DNA from: Dactylellina haptotyla
Lineage: Eukaryota; Ascomycota; Orbiliomycetes; Orbiliales; Orbiliaceae
Assembly (NCBI GenBank): GCA_031310005.1
Contig: CM062379.1
Span: forward strand, 3,968,001 to 4,032,000
Direction: 5' to 3'
Length of the DNA stretch: 64,000 nt
The first letter of the stretch is position 1. Every line of letters starts with the position of its first letter. This document shows, one piece after another, positions 12,325 through 25,701 of the stretch. The translations under genes and the position numbers were made by a program. The notes beneath the pieces are model-generated. The model did no database searches and was not told the DNA's origin. It saw only the letters and a list, made by a program, of their open reading frames with translations.

Positions 12325-12535
12325 GTTCATTCATTCGTTCATTCCATCTGACCTCAACAAAAATTATATATATTATATCTACATATATACATTCTCTCTC
12401 CTACCTCTCCGAATGCAAATGTTCCTGCCTCTGCGCCCTTCGTAAACCCGAATCTCTTCGCCTTCTCTCCACCGCCCGTTCAAGACAGCTGCCTCCCCGG
12501 CCTCCCCGGCTAGCCAGGGCATCGCGTGCGCGAGC

Positions 12536-15500
12536 ATGGCCACCGGCGAGTACCACAACTTCGAATCCCACTGCTGTTTCTGTGGCATAGTCCTCGCTGC
12601 GTACAGAACAAGAGCCCACCCCGAGGAATCTTACCCTGATGCCAGATGGGACGGTGGCTATCCCGGAGACTATGTCTCAGTTGACGACCTGGCCTGGGCC
12701 TTTGAATTCAGAGCCCTACGAGACTCGCGTGGCAGCACGTACAACGATATATCTCCGGTATCCGACCTTGGGGACGACACCGCCATCTCTCCCTTCTTCA
12801 CCGGCATCGGCTTGTTCGGCCCCAGGAGCGCCAATTCGAGGGCCTTGACAGCTCCAACCGAACCGACTGCCATACATTCCGACCCGGACTTCCAACCCCG
12901 TCCCGACGATACATTCAGCATATTCACATCCTACGTTTCCTTCGATAACACCTCCGGCCGTGGTTTCGTTTTTCATGCCAAATGTTTTGAGATATTCAGA
13001 ACCCTGCTGCCGGACCGCTTCAAGGACCCAACCGAGGGTCGTCGCGCCTACTACGTAAAACCGGAAGTTAGAGACCGACTGTGGGAGATATTGAGCTTGG
13101 TCCGCAAGGGATTTGGGAACGGTGATATCTCAGGCTGGGACGACGGAACCTCTCCTTTCCGTCAATCCATCAATGATGGGACTTTCCCTTCCTTTCTCGA
13201 CAACAGCAGTTGGTCGAGCACAAGAACCTTACTGGATGGGTAGGACAACTTGAAATAATATATTAAAAGCCTTTTTTTGGACTAACATAAGGTATTTCAC
13301 AAATAGGAAAGCATTTGGAGGTAAAGGCATGCTGCCGTATATCGCGGCAGATCCCTTAAGGATCCCGATGCTACAAGCAATTCTCGATGACCCACCTTTG
13401 ATCTCTATCACCAACCACTCCCTACAACAGTTCTCCCATGGTCACGGCCCACGCGATCTGTTCAGCAAGCTGCCCAACGAAATCCTCGACATAATACTCT
13501 GCCAGCTGAGGAGCAAGGATGTTGTCAGTCTCAGGCTAGCTGTGCGGTCTATCGCTGAATCCCCTCTGACGAACTCTTTCTTCAGATCTCGATTCAAAGA
13601 TCCCCACGAGATGCATTTTGTGTACGAGAGCGCCACGGCGAGATCCGTCGAAGGAAAGATCGACTGGAAGGAGCTCTATATATCCATAAAAGCGCTTCTC
13701 GTTTCTTCAAATATCAAAGAAGAGTCCGACGACGAGATCACCCAAAGCAGAGACGGGAAGAAGCGCATTCGTTTTGATAAAACCCGACACCTGCGGCGGT
13801 TCTATCGGAACCGAATATGCCCCCGCCTCCCACCATCACCAGGCCTCGCGAATCGATTGCGTATCCACGTCATACTAAAACCTCTTATAGACCGTATCAC
13901 TCTTTTAATTGACACGCCGCTCAGAGGAGAACCATACACAGGTATCCTGTCCTTTCTTACTGATGAACTAGCCAAATACCCTTCAAAGCACCCCGTTCTG
14001 GATGAATTCGAGCCAATTATCGCCGACAAAACGAACCTTCCAGGGAATAGACGAGGGACACACTATTACCTGGGTGAACAGGGCGGACACTTTGCCCTAA
14101 CTAATCCCTTCAGTTCTCTGAATCTGTCAACGCAGCAGGTCAAATTACTCCCACTCAGAGGAAGATCCCGGGTTAGAGTCCGAAAAACAATATCTGCGTA
14201 TGCTCTCCCGAAAAGTACCCTTCATTGATGCCTTGTTTCGCTGACAGTTTCCTTAATATAAGAGGACCAAACGTCAAACGTGCGACAAGAGATAACGAAG
14301 AACAGCCCCCAGATCAAAGGCAACTTATCCATTCAACACTATCATGCGTTGAAAATTGTGCTCGAAAGTGCACATGGGATCCGAACGCCACCGTCACAAA
14401 GATTGGTTTCAGTTTTATCGGCAAGACAGACGGCAAGAATGGGGATCTGACGGCAGACTACCGGAAGCATGTCTGCGGCCTTCGATTTTGGGGACGTTTA
14501 CCCTTACCTTGGGACGATGAGGACATGCCGGAAATAGACGCGCCCACCGTATTGTTAGGGGAAGTCGGATATGTTATGCCTGACGAGTTTGTTCTCTCTA
14601 TACCTGATAAGCACACTTGGATTGGTTTCATGGTTGGTGTTACGGAAAGCGGTATAGTTAGGTTGAAGCCTTTGACTTATCCACCATGGAAAGAAGCACG
14701 TGTGGTAGGGGGCTCGACGTCGATGTCGGAGTCCAAACTCGGTTGGAGTGCGTGGCACGAACAGGAGCTAGAGCAAACGAACGCCCTAGCTAAACGTCGA
14801 GCAGAAGGCTTCAAAGTAATCGGCCCAGTTCATGACTACTATTGTGACTTTTCGTATCCAGCCGCAGAAGGACGACTCGCAATTTCCCCAGATAAATGGA
14901 CGATCGGGGGTGTAACTGTCGGGCTAGGTACCCTCCGTTTTACCTCGATAGCATTAATCGAATATCGAAATGAAGAAACGACAACGAAGCTTAATAAGGG
15001 CAAGGGGAAGGCTACGCAAATTGATGATTTGCCAGTTGACACTCACAAGATCCTTGTAGATGGGGAGCAAGTTGGCTGCGAGCCGCTGCCACTGGGCCCG
15101 CTAGAAAATGTGCTCGGCCCTCATGAACACTTCGATGGTGTCCCAGACCTTATCGATCGTTACTGTTGGCGGCCATATTTCCCAGTACCCCACTACAACG
15201 AAGATAATATCACGAATGTCAACATATCTCCTAGAAATCTCTCATTCGCTTTTCCAAAAACGTACGTCCAGGACGCTCTTCTAGGCGCGGGTTTACCCGT
15301 CCCTCCTGAATCACACATTTACTGGAATGGGCCGAATTTCGGCCCACCGCCAAACACCCCTCCCCTGAGAGTTCCAAGGAATCGGGACGAGCTCAATGTA
15401 AGTTTTATATATAAATACTGGTTCTATGAGATTGCAGGCTGAATTGGATCTAGATTATGGAATACTTCGATTTCGGAGGTCCTGGTGGTGTAAGTCATCC

Positions 15501-18500
15501 TCCTTACCGAAACTCTTCTGGGTGCTTGCTAATTTCGAATAGAAATATCTGCGTCGATTAATATCCGTGAAAGCTTTCTATGCTAGCCATACTAATGGCG
15601 CCGCCCGCGGTGTTTCTGGGTTCGAATTTACATATGAAATGGATGAAACAGACGTGACGGAATGCAGACTTCGAGATGGCCTTCGACCACAGGAACGTTA
15701 TGTTGAGGTTAGAAGGGGTGGGGTTGATCTTCATTACCTGAGTTGCGCAGCTACCATTGACGGCAAGGGGGGCGAGCGAATTGTTAGAGTCGGAACAAAG
15801 CACCTCTGTCTTAGCGAGCGAAGCTACCTTGGTGTCATGGTAAGGACCCTTCGAATCAATTCTTTTTATGTCTGAGACAGTATGCTAATTCGGAGTTTAG
15901 TTCATTACAAACTTTGGACGGAAGCTTGAATTTCCCGCATGCTTACCTCCTACCACTCGCCGGAGATCACGCCGCAGATTGAGAAGGGTTCCCAGAGTAT
16001 ATCCATCAGGCGGTGGAGGTAAACTAACCGCTGTCGGTGGGGATGATGGTGCAGGTCCCGCTCCAACCCCATATTGGCTTCCCAGTCCAGGTGGAGCCAT
16101 GATGCCGTTGCCTCCCACCATGGGAATGGCTGGTACACCATTGGCTACGAGCACAATCGCATCGTCCAGTAACCCCCCAATGTTAATTGCGCCGCCCCCG
16201 TTACCCCCTCCACCACCTGCTTCGTCGCTAGGTTCCACAACTTTAGGGCCAAGTCGGACGATTCGGCCAAAGAAAGTGAAACTTGGAGAAATTCGACCTT
16301 TTGAGCCGCTACCGTATATACCATTTACCCCCTTGGGTAACGCTGAAACATCCAATTCGACGGAAACCAAGGAAGTCAAGGAAGACGCAGCGACCAAGGA
16401 TGATACTACAAAAGGCGATGGTGCTAAGGTTGAAAGCACTAGCAAGACCGATAATACAAAGAGCGAAAGTGGAACGGCGAACACGGGAGTAGACGGTTCG
16501 GGAAACCTCGGCGGCTCTTCAGATGTGCCAACTTTCGAATCCTTCTTGAGTGACATTGCATCGGTACCTATGGCTTCGCCTGATATATGGGACGACCCCT
16601 TCAATCTGGGCCTTGGGAGTGAACTTTCCAATGGAAAATCAGAGGAAAACAAGCAAGACCTTGACGATAACGGCGAGTCAGCTACGACATATGAATTTTT
16701 TGAAACTGGTTCCGGATCCCTTATCACCGGGTTCTTTGGGTGCACTGATGTACGTTCCGATTGCCTTCCTCTATTTTACCTACTTGTCTAACAAATTTGT
16801 CGCAGGGAAAACCATACTTGGGTGAGGGACTCAAGTAAGTATCTCTACTCAAAATTCAAAGTTGATCGAATAACTATACTGATGCAGAACTCGGAGGCGC
16901 AGGGCATTCGGCGTTGTAACTCAGACCCCGTCTGACTCTGAGCGGGAAGTCTTAGAGGGGAGAGATATCAGCCTTCTAGCTTCTCCAGAGCAACTGGAAC
17001 CTGGTGCTCCAACCGCGTGTTTCTCGCAGCTCGAGCGAGCTAGATATTGGAAGAAACACAGTGACGACGATATCATCAAGGACTTTGTGAACAAGGTGAA
17101 CTTCGATGAACCGATTGCAAGGGTCAGAGTATTCTGCCGACCATCCTATCATATCTTCTCTGGATATTCCAAGCACGCTGCAAACGGTGTTGGTTTGATC
17201 TTTGAATACCATGCAGAAGACCTCGTTGAAGACGGCTGTGGCGGTTTGCGCCCTCGGTCTGCGCGGGTTCTAGGCGAGCTGAGAGAAGAGAATGCCACCG
17301 GCACGTTTGAGCTCGAGAGAGACGAGCGGATTGATGGTGTCTGGGTGTGGTGCGCCGATAGGACTCGTGTGAGCAAATCTCATGTCAACGAACTTGGATA
17401 TCGCGGCGCGGATGTTATCGCCGCCCTCCGATTCAGAACAAATAAGGGAAGGAGCAGTAGGACTTTTGGAGGGGACAGGGGTGGTACTTGCCACTTCTTC
17501 GAGTCCTCTGGGAGGAAGAAACTGGTAAGCTGAGGCATCTTCCTGCTATTGAAACTTTTTAGACCTAACCTTCTTTCAGATTGGGTTACGGATGACCTAT
17601 GACTACATGTCTGATTGGATATCTCCGATATGGCGAGAGGAGGAGGAAGAAATCGTTCCTGAAAAGGCCGATTTGAAGCTTCGCTACATCCCCTTTGGCT
17701 GGAGTGTTCTAAACCGGCCCTTATCAGTGATCCAAATATTTGCCGATTCAGCAGATAACACCGATTTCGGGCCAGACCAAATCGCGACCATTCGAGGATA
17801 TTTCGATCATCAGTTTAGGGGTTTAGTGTTCATCTACAAGTCCGGCGAGACTCGATACTTTGGAAAGTGTGTTGGTGCAAGTATCGACTGCAACCTGGAG
17901 GAGGGTGAGCGAATCTTCGCATTGCGCTACCGTCCAGGTAGCAGTTTCTCTCTCCACGTAAGTATTATTTTCACCTTGATCGGAGAACATCGGAGCTCAC
18001 AAATGTATAGTTTTCTTTGATGAAAATCGACCCAGAAACAGGAGATATCACAACAAGATCAACACCTCTCTTTGGAGTTGATGCTGCTGGCTTTGGGCTA
18101 CCGCCCCTCAATCAGCATGTTCGAGACACAAAATCATGGCGACACATCTTCGAAGATGAAGTAAAACCGGCGGAGAGAGATTACAACTACTCTACCGATG
18201 AAAGCTCGGACTATAACAGTTACCCGTCGTCAAATCGTCATCCTATCGAAGACTCCTATGAAACCAAGCAGAATGATCTTAGAGTCAAGACAGCCACATC
18301 ATTGGAGACCAATGTCGTCCAAGGGCATTTCAAGTGGGACGAGAACGGATTTGTCGATATTCGTCCACCGACAGGCTATGATTTTGCCGGTCTCTGGCTT
18401 CAGGAAGTCGATTTAGATTTTAAACTCGGCATGCTGGTTACTGCAACTTTGGATCAGAACTCGCCACTAGCTCACATTGACTACTCTGAAATAGCAATCC

Positions 18501-19462
18501 CTCCACCTCAAGCGTCACTTCTCCCCATCCTCGATCCGCACGTGGACTCAGATGAGCCCTCTGCAGAAGTCAAAACCTTCAACGGAAGACCGTTCGTACC
18601 ACCTTTACCGTGGTTGGGATCTTACCCGCTCGAAAAACTCCCAGCAGATGCTACCCTTTCTCGGAAAGTTGGTGCCCAGATCGGCGCCGTTCGATTATGG
18701 GTATCCCTGGATAGGGCCCAGATGATGGATATCAACATCTACTATAGCTTCCCGACTCGCCTGATTCACATCCACGGTATTGAATTTGCGCAGTTTGTAA
18801 GACAAACTAAAAGAAACGTGGCGTATCGATCTCCGGATGTTACTAGACTGGGGACCACGGGATTCATGACTACTCTGTGCAAAACGACCAAGATTACAAC
18901 AAAACTGAGAGAGAGGAGGTTAGTTGGGTTGAAGGTAATATATATTTCCCAGCACTTTTGATCACACTTGGAACCTAAACGTTTTAAATAATTAGATTGG
19001 GATGGTCCCTGACATCTACCCGCGCATCCCCGCACCCACCCCTGGGACACCCGCTAGAGACGTCCAGCTTGCAGACTGGCCAATTAAGGCACGTCGAACT
19101 AAAGGCGGCGAGCCACAAATCGTTACCATTCAGGTGAGTTGACCCCAACTAGTAGAAATGAAAGCGCGTCGTATTGATATGGAACCGAACAGTTTATCCT
19201 TGACAATGGTGATACATTAACCATAACACCGCCGGCTCGAGAGTCGACGCATAGGAACAAATGCCCACCACGCCTTATTTACGATACGGTCATGTGTCCG
19301 GAGGGAGAGGAAATCATCGGATTGCACGGAAATTTTGGACTGTACTGCCATGCGATCGGTATTATTTCAGCACCATTCAGGGAGATGGAGAAGAAATCGC
19401 CGCCATTGACGACGCCGCCAACATTGATTGCTGCAGACGATATTATCATGAGTTTCGACTAA
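12536..19462 (+). CDS. Giant F-box protein with jacalin-like segments
   Basis: Twelve exons: 12536-13239, 13307-14197, 14248-15397, 15454-15489, 15543-15839, 15901-16749, 16806-16834, 16888-17524, 17580-17957, 18011-18934, 18996-19133, 19193-19462. They sum to 6,303 nt, or 2,100 residues. The N-terminus has a CxxC motif (HCCFCG). An F-box (LPNEILDIILCQLRSKDVVS) lies at about residues 288-330, so a role as an SCF ubiquitin-ligase substrate receptor is expected from the family. The rest resembles diverged jacalin-type beta-prism units: FDFGGPGGKYLRRL near residue 920, GLVFIYKSGETRYFGK in exon 9, and GEEIIGLHGNFGLYCHAIGI at about 2049-2068, which matches the usual jacalin C-terminal pattern. A low-complexity Pro/Gly and Lys/Thr region fills exon 6. 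A 36-nt and a 29-nt exon are included because only they preserve frame. The sugar-binding idea is inference. Confidence 0.83.
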
Positions 19463-20016
19463 CGGTTATCTTTAATTTATTTCCATTTTTTTTTCAATGG
19501 GTGCTGGGTGGTGGGGTTAATGTGATATTGAGGATGTGACAAGACGAGGATTTATAATTTATCCTTTTTTAGTTTTAAATTTCCTTACGTTTTTATTATT
19601 CCTTTCCTGGTTTACTTGACACATGCATTTATGAGATTAAAGGTCGAGTTATATAACTGGAAATCAGCATAGAAAGCAGGGGTTCAGGCGTACGTGTATT
19701 CAAAATTAAATTTTCTGATTTTATTGGGATTCCTGAGTTACCTTTACCTTTCGCTCGAGACGTGGTGGTTATCCGCCATGCAAACATATTTCGCGTGCAA
19801 AGTTCCCCGGATTTCACGTTGCCTCGGTTGAAACGCCGTGTCCCGAACCAACATTCCAAACCGCACCAATAGCGCAAAGCGGCTGGGGGAGGTCATCCGA
19901 AATCCAACGTCATCTTTCGCGACCCTCCCCTTCTCCTTCTTATCCAACGACCTCTCTCCACTGCTCCATTGTGTTCAAGAACGTTCGAACAACCCAATCC
20001 GACGCTTTCCGTAAAC
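19463..20016. other. Intergenic, F-box 3' flank and dehydrogenase promoter
   Basis: AT-rich 3' flank to about 19700, then a more GC-balanced 5' leader of the downstream dehydrogenase. No gene seen. Confidence 0.55.
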
Positions 20017-21018
20017 ATGAAGATCGAAAACCGCACCTTTGTCATCTCTGGCGGGTACGTATCACGATATCATCCATCTGATATATATCTCTTTCGAAGG
20101 AATATCAAGCTAACCAAAGATCCGCAGAGCATCCGGCCTCGGCCGCGCCACCACCCTCGACCTCTTCGCCAAGGGAGGTTACATCGCCATCCTCGACTTG
20201 AACGAAGAGCTCGCAAAGCAAGTCATCTCCGCCACCTCCTCGTCCAAGGTCCGCTTCTTCGAAACCGACGTAACAAACAGCGAACAGGTCGCCGCAAGTG
20301 TCAAGGCCGCTGCCGCATGGAGCGCTGAAACCAAGGCGCCATTCGGGGGTATCATCGCCGCCGCGGGAGTGGGCAATCCCGCGCTAACCTACAGCCGTCA
20401 GGGACCTTTGAATCTCGACGGCTTCAAGTTTGTAATCGACATCAACTTGATCGGCACCGTGGACCTGATCAGGAACGGCCTGGAGTATCTGACTAAAGTC
20501 GACCCGGAGGGTGCTGACGGTGAGCGCGGTGTGGTGATTATGGTTGCTTCCGCGGCGGCGTACGAAGGACAGAGCGGACAATTGGCGTACTCGGCGAGCA
20601 AGGGCGGAGTTGTGAGCATGACGTTGCCCATGGCGAGAGATTTGAGCAAGTACGGAATCAGGGTTTTGACGCTGGGTAAGTTGTATTTTCCGTTTCCCAA
20701 TACCTCTCCCTGTGATTTTGAATATTCTAATGTGATCGTAAACGGTACAGCGCCATCAATGTTTGATAGTCCCATGACGGAGAAGATGTCTCCAAAGGTT
20801 AAGGAGAGCCTGTTACGGTACGTTTTAAATTTCATTTTCACTTTTTGACTATATTGCAGAGCTGATGATTGGTGTGGAATAGTTCCATGGAATTCCCAAA
20901 ACGCCCTGGCAAACCACATGAATTCTCCCAGGTTGCCATCGCGTGTATTGAGAGCACTATGCTCAACGGTGAAATCATCAGGCTTGACGGGGCCAGCCGT
21001 ATGCCGGCTAGATTGTAG
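20017..21018 (+). CDS. Short-chain dehydrogenase, HSD10/type-2 hydroxyacyl-CoA dehydrogenase-like
   Basis: Four exons (20017-20054, 20128-20675, 20751-20817, 20883-21018) give 262 residues, the usual length of HSD17B10-type enzymes. The first splice creates the NAD-binding motif GGASGLGRATTLDLF. The catalytic triad is present as Ser in MVASAAAYEGQ, then YSASKGG (Tyr and Lys). An Asn in INLIGTVDLIRNG is the fourth catalytic residue. The segment TLAPSMFDSPMTEKM corresponds to the substrate-loop region of 3-hydroxyacyl-CoA dehydrogenase type 2. Known members oxidise 3-hydroxyacyl-CoA or 2-methyl-3-hydroxybutyryl-CoA in mitochondria. A mitochondrial site is inferred from the family, since the N-terminus (MKIENRTFVISGG) has no clear presequence. 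The C-terminal LDGASRMPARL is typical. Confidence 0.9.
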
Positions 21019-21802
21019 ATATCTTCTTCTTGTTCGTATTTCAGCATTAGGTTTTTTGGGATTTAGACAGGACAATCAAACATCATTTTCAGAAGATCAC
21101 TCTAAGCATATTCGATCTTACCCTTACTTGAACATCACGTCCTCTAACGGTTAGTGTTGAACATTTTAAACATATTAAAGCTTCAGCCTAGGAGAAACTA
21201 GCTATTCTTTCTAAGTTGTTTGCATTTAAGTATAATCTACACAAGTAATAGTACTAGTAAAGCTGGAGCTTGAAACAGAAAAAAAGACATGGAGAACCCC
21301 AAGACTGAGAACGCCCGACCGGACGTAATGAACAAAACTTTCCAATTTCCAGTCTCGGATTCCCTTTTGATATTTCAATTTTACCATAAAATATGAAATC
21401 GATGGGTGGTGAGTTATCAAAACTGTGAAAGACCAAAAAACCAGAAGAGGGGGTTTTAGGTGCCAAGAACCTCTTGTACATAATCCGAATCCCCTTAAAC
21501 ATCAAATTACCCCCAATAATCCCAATCTCCGTAGACAGAGGCTCGTTAGTAGGAATATACAACCGTTTCCAAATATCCCCAGAGAGAAAGAAAAATACCA
21601 AGTTTTATAAACAAACAGTCAATCCCACAATGAAACCGATGGACAGTAATAAGCGGAGGGGGGGAAAGAATAACTAAAAACGACGCAAACAGACCGTCTT
21701 GAACCTCTATTCTTCTTCACCTTTTATTTGTCTTGGCATAGGCCATTTCTTTTATATATAATCATCTTCCTCTAAGCCTTCTTCTAAAAACCATCAACTC
21801 AC
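21019..21802. other. Convergent intergenic region
   Basis: Lies between two converging stop codons. It is AT-rich with several A/T runs; no coding sequence is seen. Confidence 0.55.
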
Positions 21803-24800
21803 TCAAATAATAATTGCCGATTCGGCCTCTTTAGTAGGCTCTGCTAACGGCACTTCGTTGTTCTCAGATAGAACGGTCTGCGTCGTCTGAACTTCCTCGT
21901 CAGTCGAAACAATCTTCTCCTTGAAGAATGTCATACCGTTTCCCGTGACTTCATTGTTATATTGAACCCCGGTTTCCTTCGACATCTTCCACTTTCCGGT
22001 ATCCCGGTCCATCTTCCACTGATACAGTGGCCAGAAGCGATCATCCACTTTGACAGAGGCGATGCTAGTAATTCCAACGCGGTTGACTTGTTTGATTCGG
22101 ACATACTCGCCTTGCGCCCACTTTCTTTCCTGGGCGAGTTTGAGAACATCATCGATCGTGCTGACCGGGTGGTCATCGATGGAGAGGATCCAAAATGTTG
22201 GACGCATCTTATCCAAGGCAGGAGATCTAGTAACATATATCAGTATAATTCTACGAACGCGGACAATAATAGAGCTTAGAATACATACCCATAACTCACA
22301 CCGGAAATATATAGTCCCTCGGAATCCAATGGCACGTTTCGCGCAGACTTAGCGACTTGCTCGATCGCTGCAGCGTGAGATGCGTGGACAATAGCTCCAA
22401 AGATTTGGATAACTCTATCACCAGTGTTCGGCCAGCTCTTCACAACAGGGGCATTGAGGAGTATTTCTTGGTTATTCCGTAGCACCAAGACAGGAACGGT
22501 GTCCCGTCCTTCGAATTGGAGCTCTGTGAGCTGCGCAACTCGATAAACGGGCTTCGAGTCGATTTCAAGTAAGATATCGCCAACTTTCAACCCTTTTGCC
22601 TCCTCATCTTCTGTCAGTGTGTTCTTTGGCGGTTGCATTCTCGTCTCCACTATCAATGGCCTTGCAACGCCTCTAATCTTTTTCGCTTGCTTGACATATT
22701 CGTTAAACCTCTTCTCCGATAGTCCCAATGTTGACACCGTCGGCAACGCAACGTCCGAAAACTCAAACCCAAGGTCCCAGGTGACATGATCGTATCGGGT
22801 GAGGTTATTCTCTTCGATCTCCTTCACGATGGGGAAGACGTATCGATGCAAATCAATACCCTGGGTCCAGTATGAATCAGTCCCGCTAGATTGAGACGAA
22901 ACGGTCATGAGCCACGCGGAAACTTTAATCTTCTCGCCCTTTTGGATGGATTTAAGCTGTTCCATTCGTCCGATAACACCACCCCAACATGACGCCCCTT
23001 CGGCAATCGATATGTTTTCCGTGTTTATCAAGCGGTGTCTGGGTGGGTTGCACGGCCATGTGTTTGAGTTTGTGCCAATAGAGCTAATAGTCGTTTCCTT
23101 GGTGCTAAGTAGTTGGTCGGAGGTCAGGCCGAAAATCTTTACTGATTCCCGTACCTTGAGCGGCTTGGTGTCCCATTCAGGGACGATGATCTTGGTACCT
23201 TCGGGCAAGAGTTTCTTGTCAAATGTGAGAAGCACAAAATCACCCATGTACACGATGCGTCCCGGAATATTCTTGTTCGCAATCGTGAGACGGATGTCCA
23301 CCATATCTGTTGGGACGCAGGTGCGGTCAAAGAATAGCAATGGAATGGGATCCACTGCAAGAACCAGTCCAACGCCAGAGTAACTCATGTTTGAAGTGTA
23401 CCCGTAGATTGTGTGGGGTAGGAAACATCGAACATAAGCCATAGAGCTTCTGAGCTCTTCAATGGCAACTTCGAGAGGAGTATCCTCTTCTTCATCAGTT
23501 TCCTCTTCATCCGGTGTTGGTTCGGCTTCTTGTGGGATTGGCTCTTGCGGTGCGGGGATGACAGCATTGATAGTCTCCGACTCAGGAGACTGTGGTGATG
23601 ATGGAACCGACTCAATATCAATCGCGGAGTCATTCTCACCGTCCACAGCTGAGGGCGCCGAACCCGCCTTTTCGTCTTTCTTCTCTTCTATCGCAGGAGG
23701 AAGGATGTCCTCACGTCTCCAAACACCGATATCATCATCTCGAACGAACAAGCTCGCCGGATAAAAGTGCCAGTCCATATCAACCATCAGGAGCTGGTCA
23801 TCAGACTTGCCAAGAGCTCTTGTCATGCACTGGATACGCTTGTAATCCGGAATTTCTCTGATGACCTTCATAAATTCCTGCAAATTCGGCGTCGGCTTTC
23901 CGTCCACCTTTGTAACGAGGAAATCTCTCGAGTATGAGCTCCACATCATGAATCCAGACGACGCACAGAAAGTTCCATTACCGATCGCCTCGTTATACCA
24001 TCTACATTCTTGGTACGAAGCATCGTGGAAAACAGCGCCACCGAAATGGAGGAAGCGATCTGGGGTGATGCTATGCAAATCTTGAACCTTGACGGTACAC
24101 GACCTCAAGACCTTTGCGCGATACACTTCCAAAGTGATTTCCTTGCCCACAGAGTCATCAATGATCTCCCACAAGCCAATAAAATTTGTAATATATTTGC
24201 CATTGCACGTCAGCAAGATATCACTAGGTTCAAGGCCCTTGATAGGAATAGACGGATCCTCTTCTGTATTGTTTGCAGCATTTGTGGGCTGGGGGCTAGC
24301 AGCTGGCCCACCCTTCAGTACCATACGGATGGTAAGCAAGCCTGTGGCCTCCGGGTTTCTATCCCGGCATGCCATCATGTTTTCATCCGAAAGACCGAGT
24401 CTCTTGAGCTCGTCGTAGCTTTGATGGAAGAACTCGGTCTGTAATGTACCACGAGGAACTAATTTACCCTGCTTGATGAGCTCAACGGCCCTAACAACCC
24501 GATCGAGTGGCAGGTAGAAACTCGATTGTGACGACCTGCTGCCTCCTGCGTTAAGCGCGATAGCCTCTCCTTGCACGTTAAGCACTGGAGAGCCGCTGCT
24601 ACCACCACTAGTACCGCTAGCGGCTTGGAAGTAGAAGGTGTTAAAATCGTTGTACATATCGGAGCCGTAGACCGGAGCGGGGCGGTCCAATCTGGCCAAC
24701 GTGGAGCCCAATATGGACAGCTTTTCGCCGGCATCGTTTCCTACGACTTTGATATCGAGGCCAACCCTCGCCAAATCCGGCCGAAGCGGGATTTCCGTAG

Positions 24801-25701
24801 CGATCATATGCTTTAGAGCTGCTGGGTCATATCGGAAAATTCCTGTAACTCTGTTAATAAAAATTCATCATACGTGCCAAAAACTGCGTTCTAAAAGGCG
24901 TTCTTACCAAAATCATGAACCGGATCTCTGTAAATTGGTGAGAGTTTTACCTCCTCGTAGTTGAAAAATATCGCCACCGCCGTGATTGGCGCTGGGGAGA
25001 CGACATGGCGATTGGATAGAATGAGGCCTCGCTGGGCGTCAATGACAAACCCGGTGGCGGTGTAGTCGCCAGCGGTTTCGGTATCGAAGGGACGAACGGT
25101 GGTGGCCTTGATGGAAACGATACCACGGATCACACGTGGCAGTGTGCGGTCCCACGTTTCCTTATCCGCAGCAGAGATTGTCGCTTGCGGTTCATTTACG
25201 ATTTCGGGGAGGGGTTTAACGGGGATCGTGGAGATCAGAGAGGGGAGTTCTACAGTTGGTGTTTTGGTCAGGGGAGCTTCGGCAGGGCGGTTTTCGAGCT
25301 CCAGGTGAGATAGGCCGAGTGGGTCGACTCGTGGATCCTTGAGATCCGGGAGAAGCAGAGATTCCTCCAGGGGCTGTTCGAGGATCGGGTGTTCGATGCT
25401 TATAAGGCTGTCACTTCTCGGTCTGAAGGTGGCGGATACGGGGGTGGTGATTTCAGCGGGTCCGCTGCTGATTCTTGGGATTTCGGAGCGCAAGACGATA
25501 TCCGGCTTGCTCTGTTTTCGGCAGGTCAGCACTCGCTCGCTCGCCAGGCACACACGCAACATAAAGAACTACGATTCAGAGTAGAGTGTGGCAACTTACT
25601 CGCCTCCGTTCAGCAATCAAGCTCTGGCCGAGCGGCACGACTCTGGGCGAGGTGACTGTGGGCTTGACCCCGGAGATGGGGGATTCTATCTGCTCCTCCA
25701 T
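21803..25701 (-). CDS. NMA111: Pro-apoptotic HtrA-type serine protease Nma111
   Basis: Nuclear tandem-HtrA protease family (yeast Nma111/Ynm3). Four exons: 25701-25600, 25511-24908, 24842-22289 and 22226-21803; introns keep phase and give 1,227 residues. The ATG at 25701 is chosen because the donor CGA|GTAAGT joins in frame to AAACAG|AGC, which has a CTGAC branch site. The N-terminal protease has His in LSNRHVV (about 203), Asp in VHDFGIFRYDP (about 234; the intron splits the Gly codon) and Ser in [11 protein letters not shown] (about 318). PDZ-like regions follow (GGPAASP.., [13 protein letters not shown]). A second protease-like half begins after an acidic insert ([16 protein letters not shown]) and lacks an obvious triad, as in the family. 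The C-terminal PDZ includes [20 protein letters not shown] across the last splice. It is longer than the roughly 1,000-residue norm because of a Pro/Glu-rich N-terminal extension and the acidic insert. Confidence 0.93.

Larger units (their letters stand above)
11260..12535. promoter_or_regulatory. Divergent intergenic region with simple repeats
   Basis: Shared upstream region of the minus-strand unknown gene and the F-box gene. It is rich in simple sequence: an ATCA tract (11974-11997), a CAC/CAT-rich stretch (12042-12112), a GA tract (12305-12324) followed by TTCA units, then TATATA. The last 250 nt are pyrimidine-rich, as expected of a fungal 5' leader. Confidence 0.55.

Noticed and set aside
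15897-16745. 282-codon minus-strand frame inside the F-box gene
   Set aside because: Antisense shadow of exon 6 with low-complexity composition; the plus strand has consistent splicing through it.
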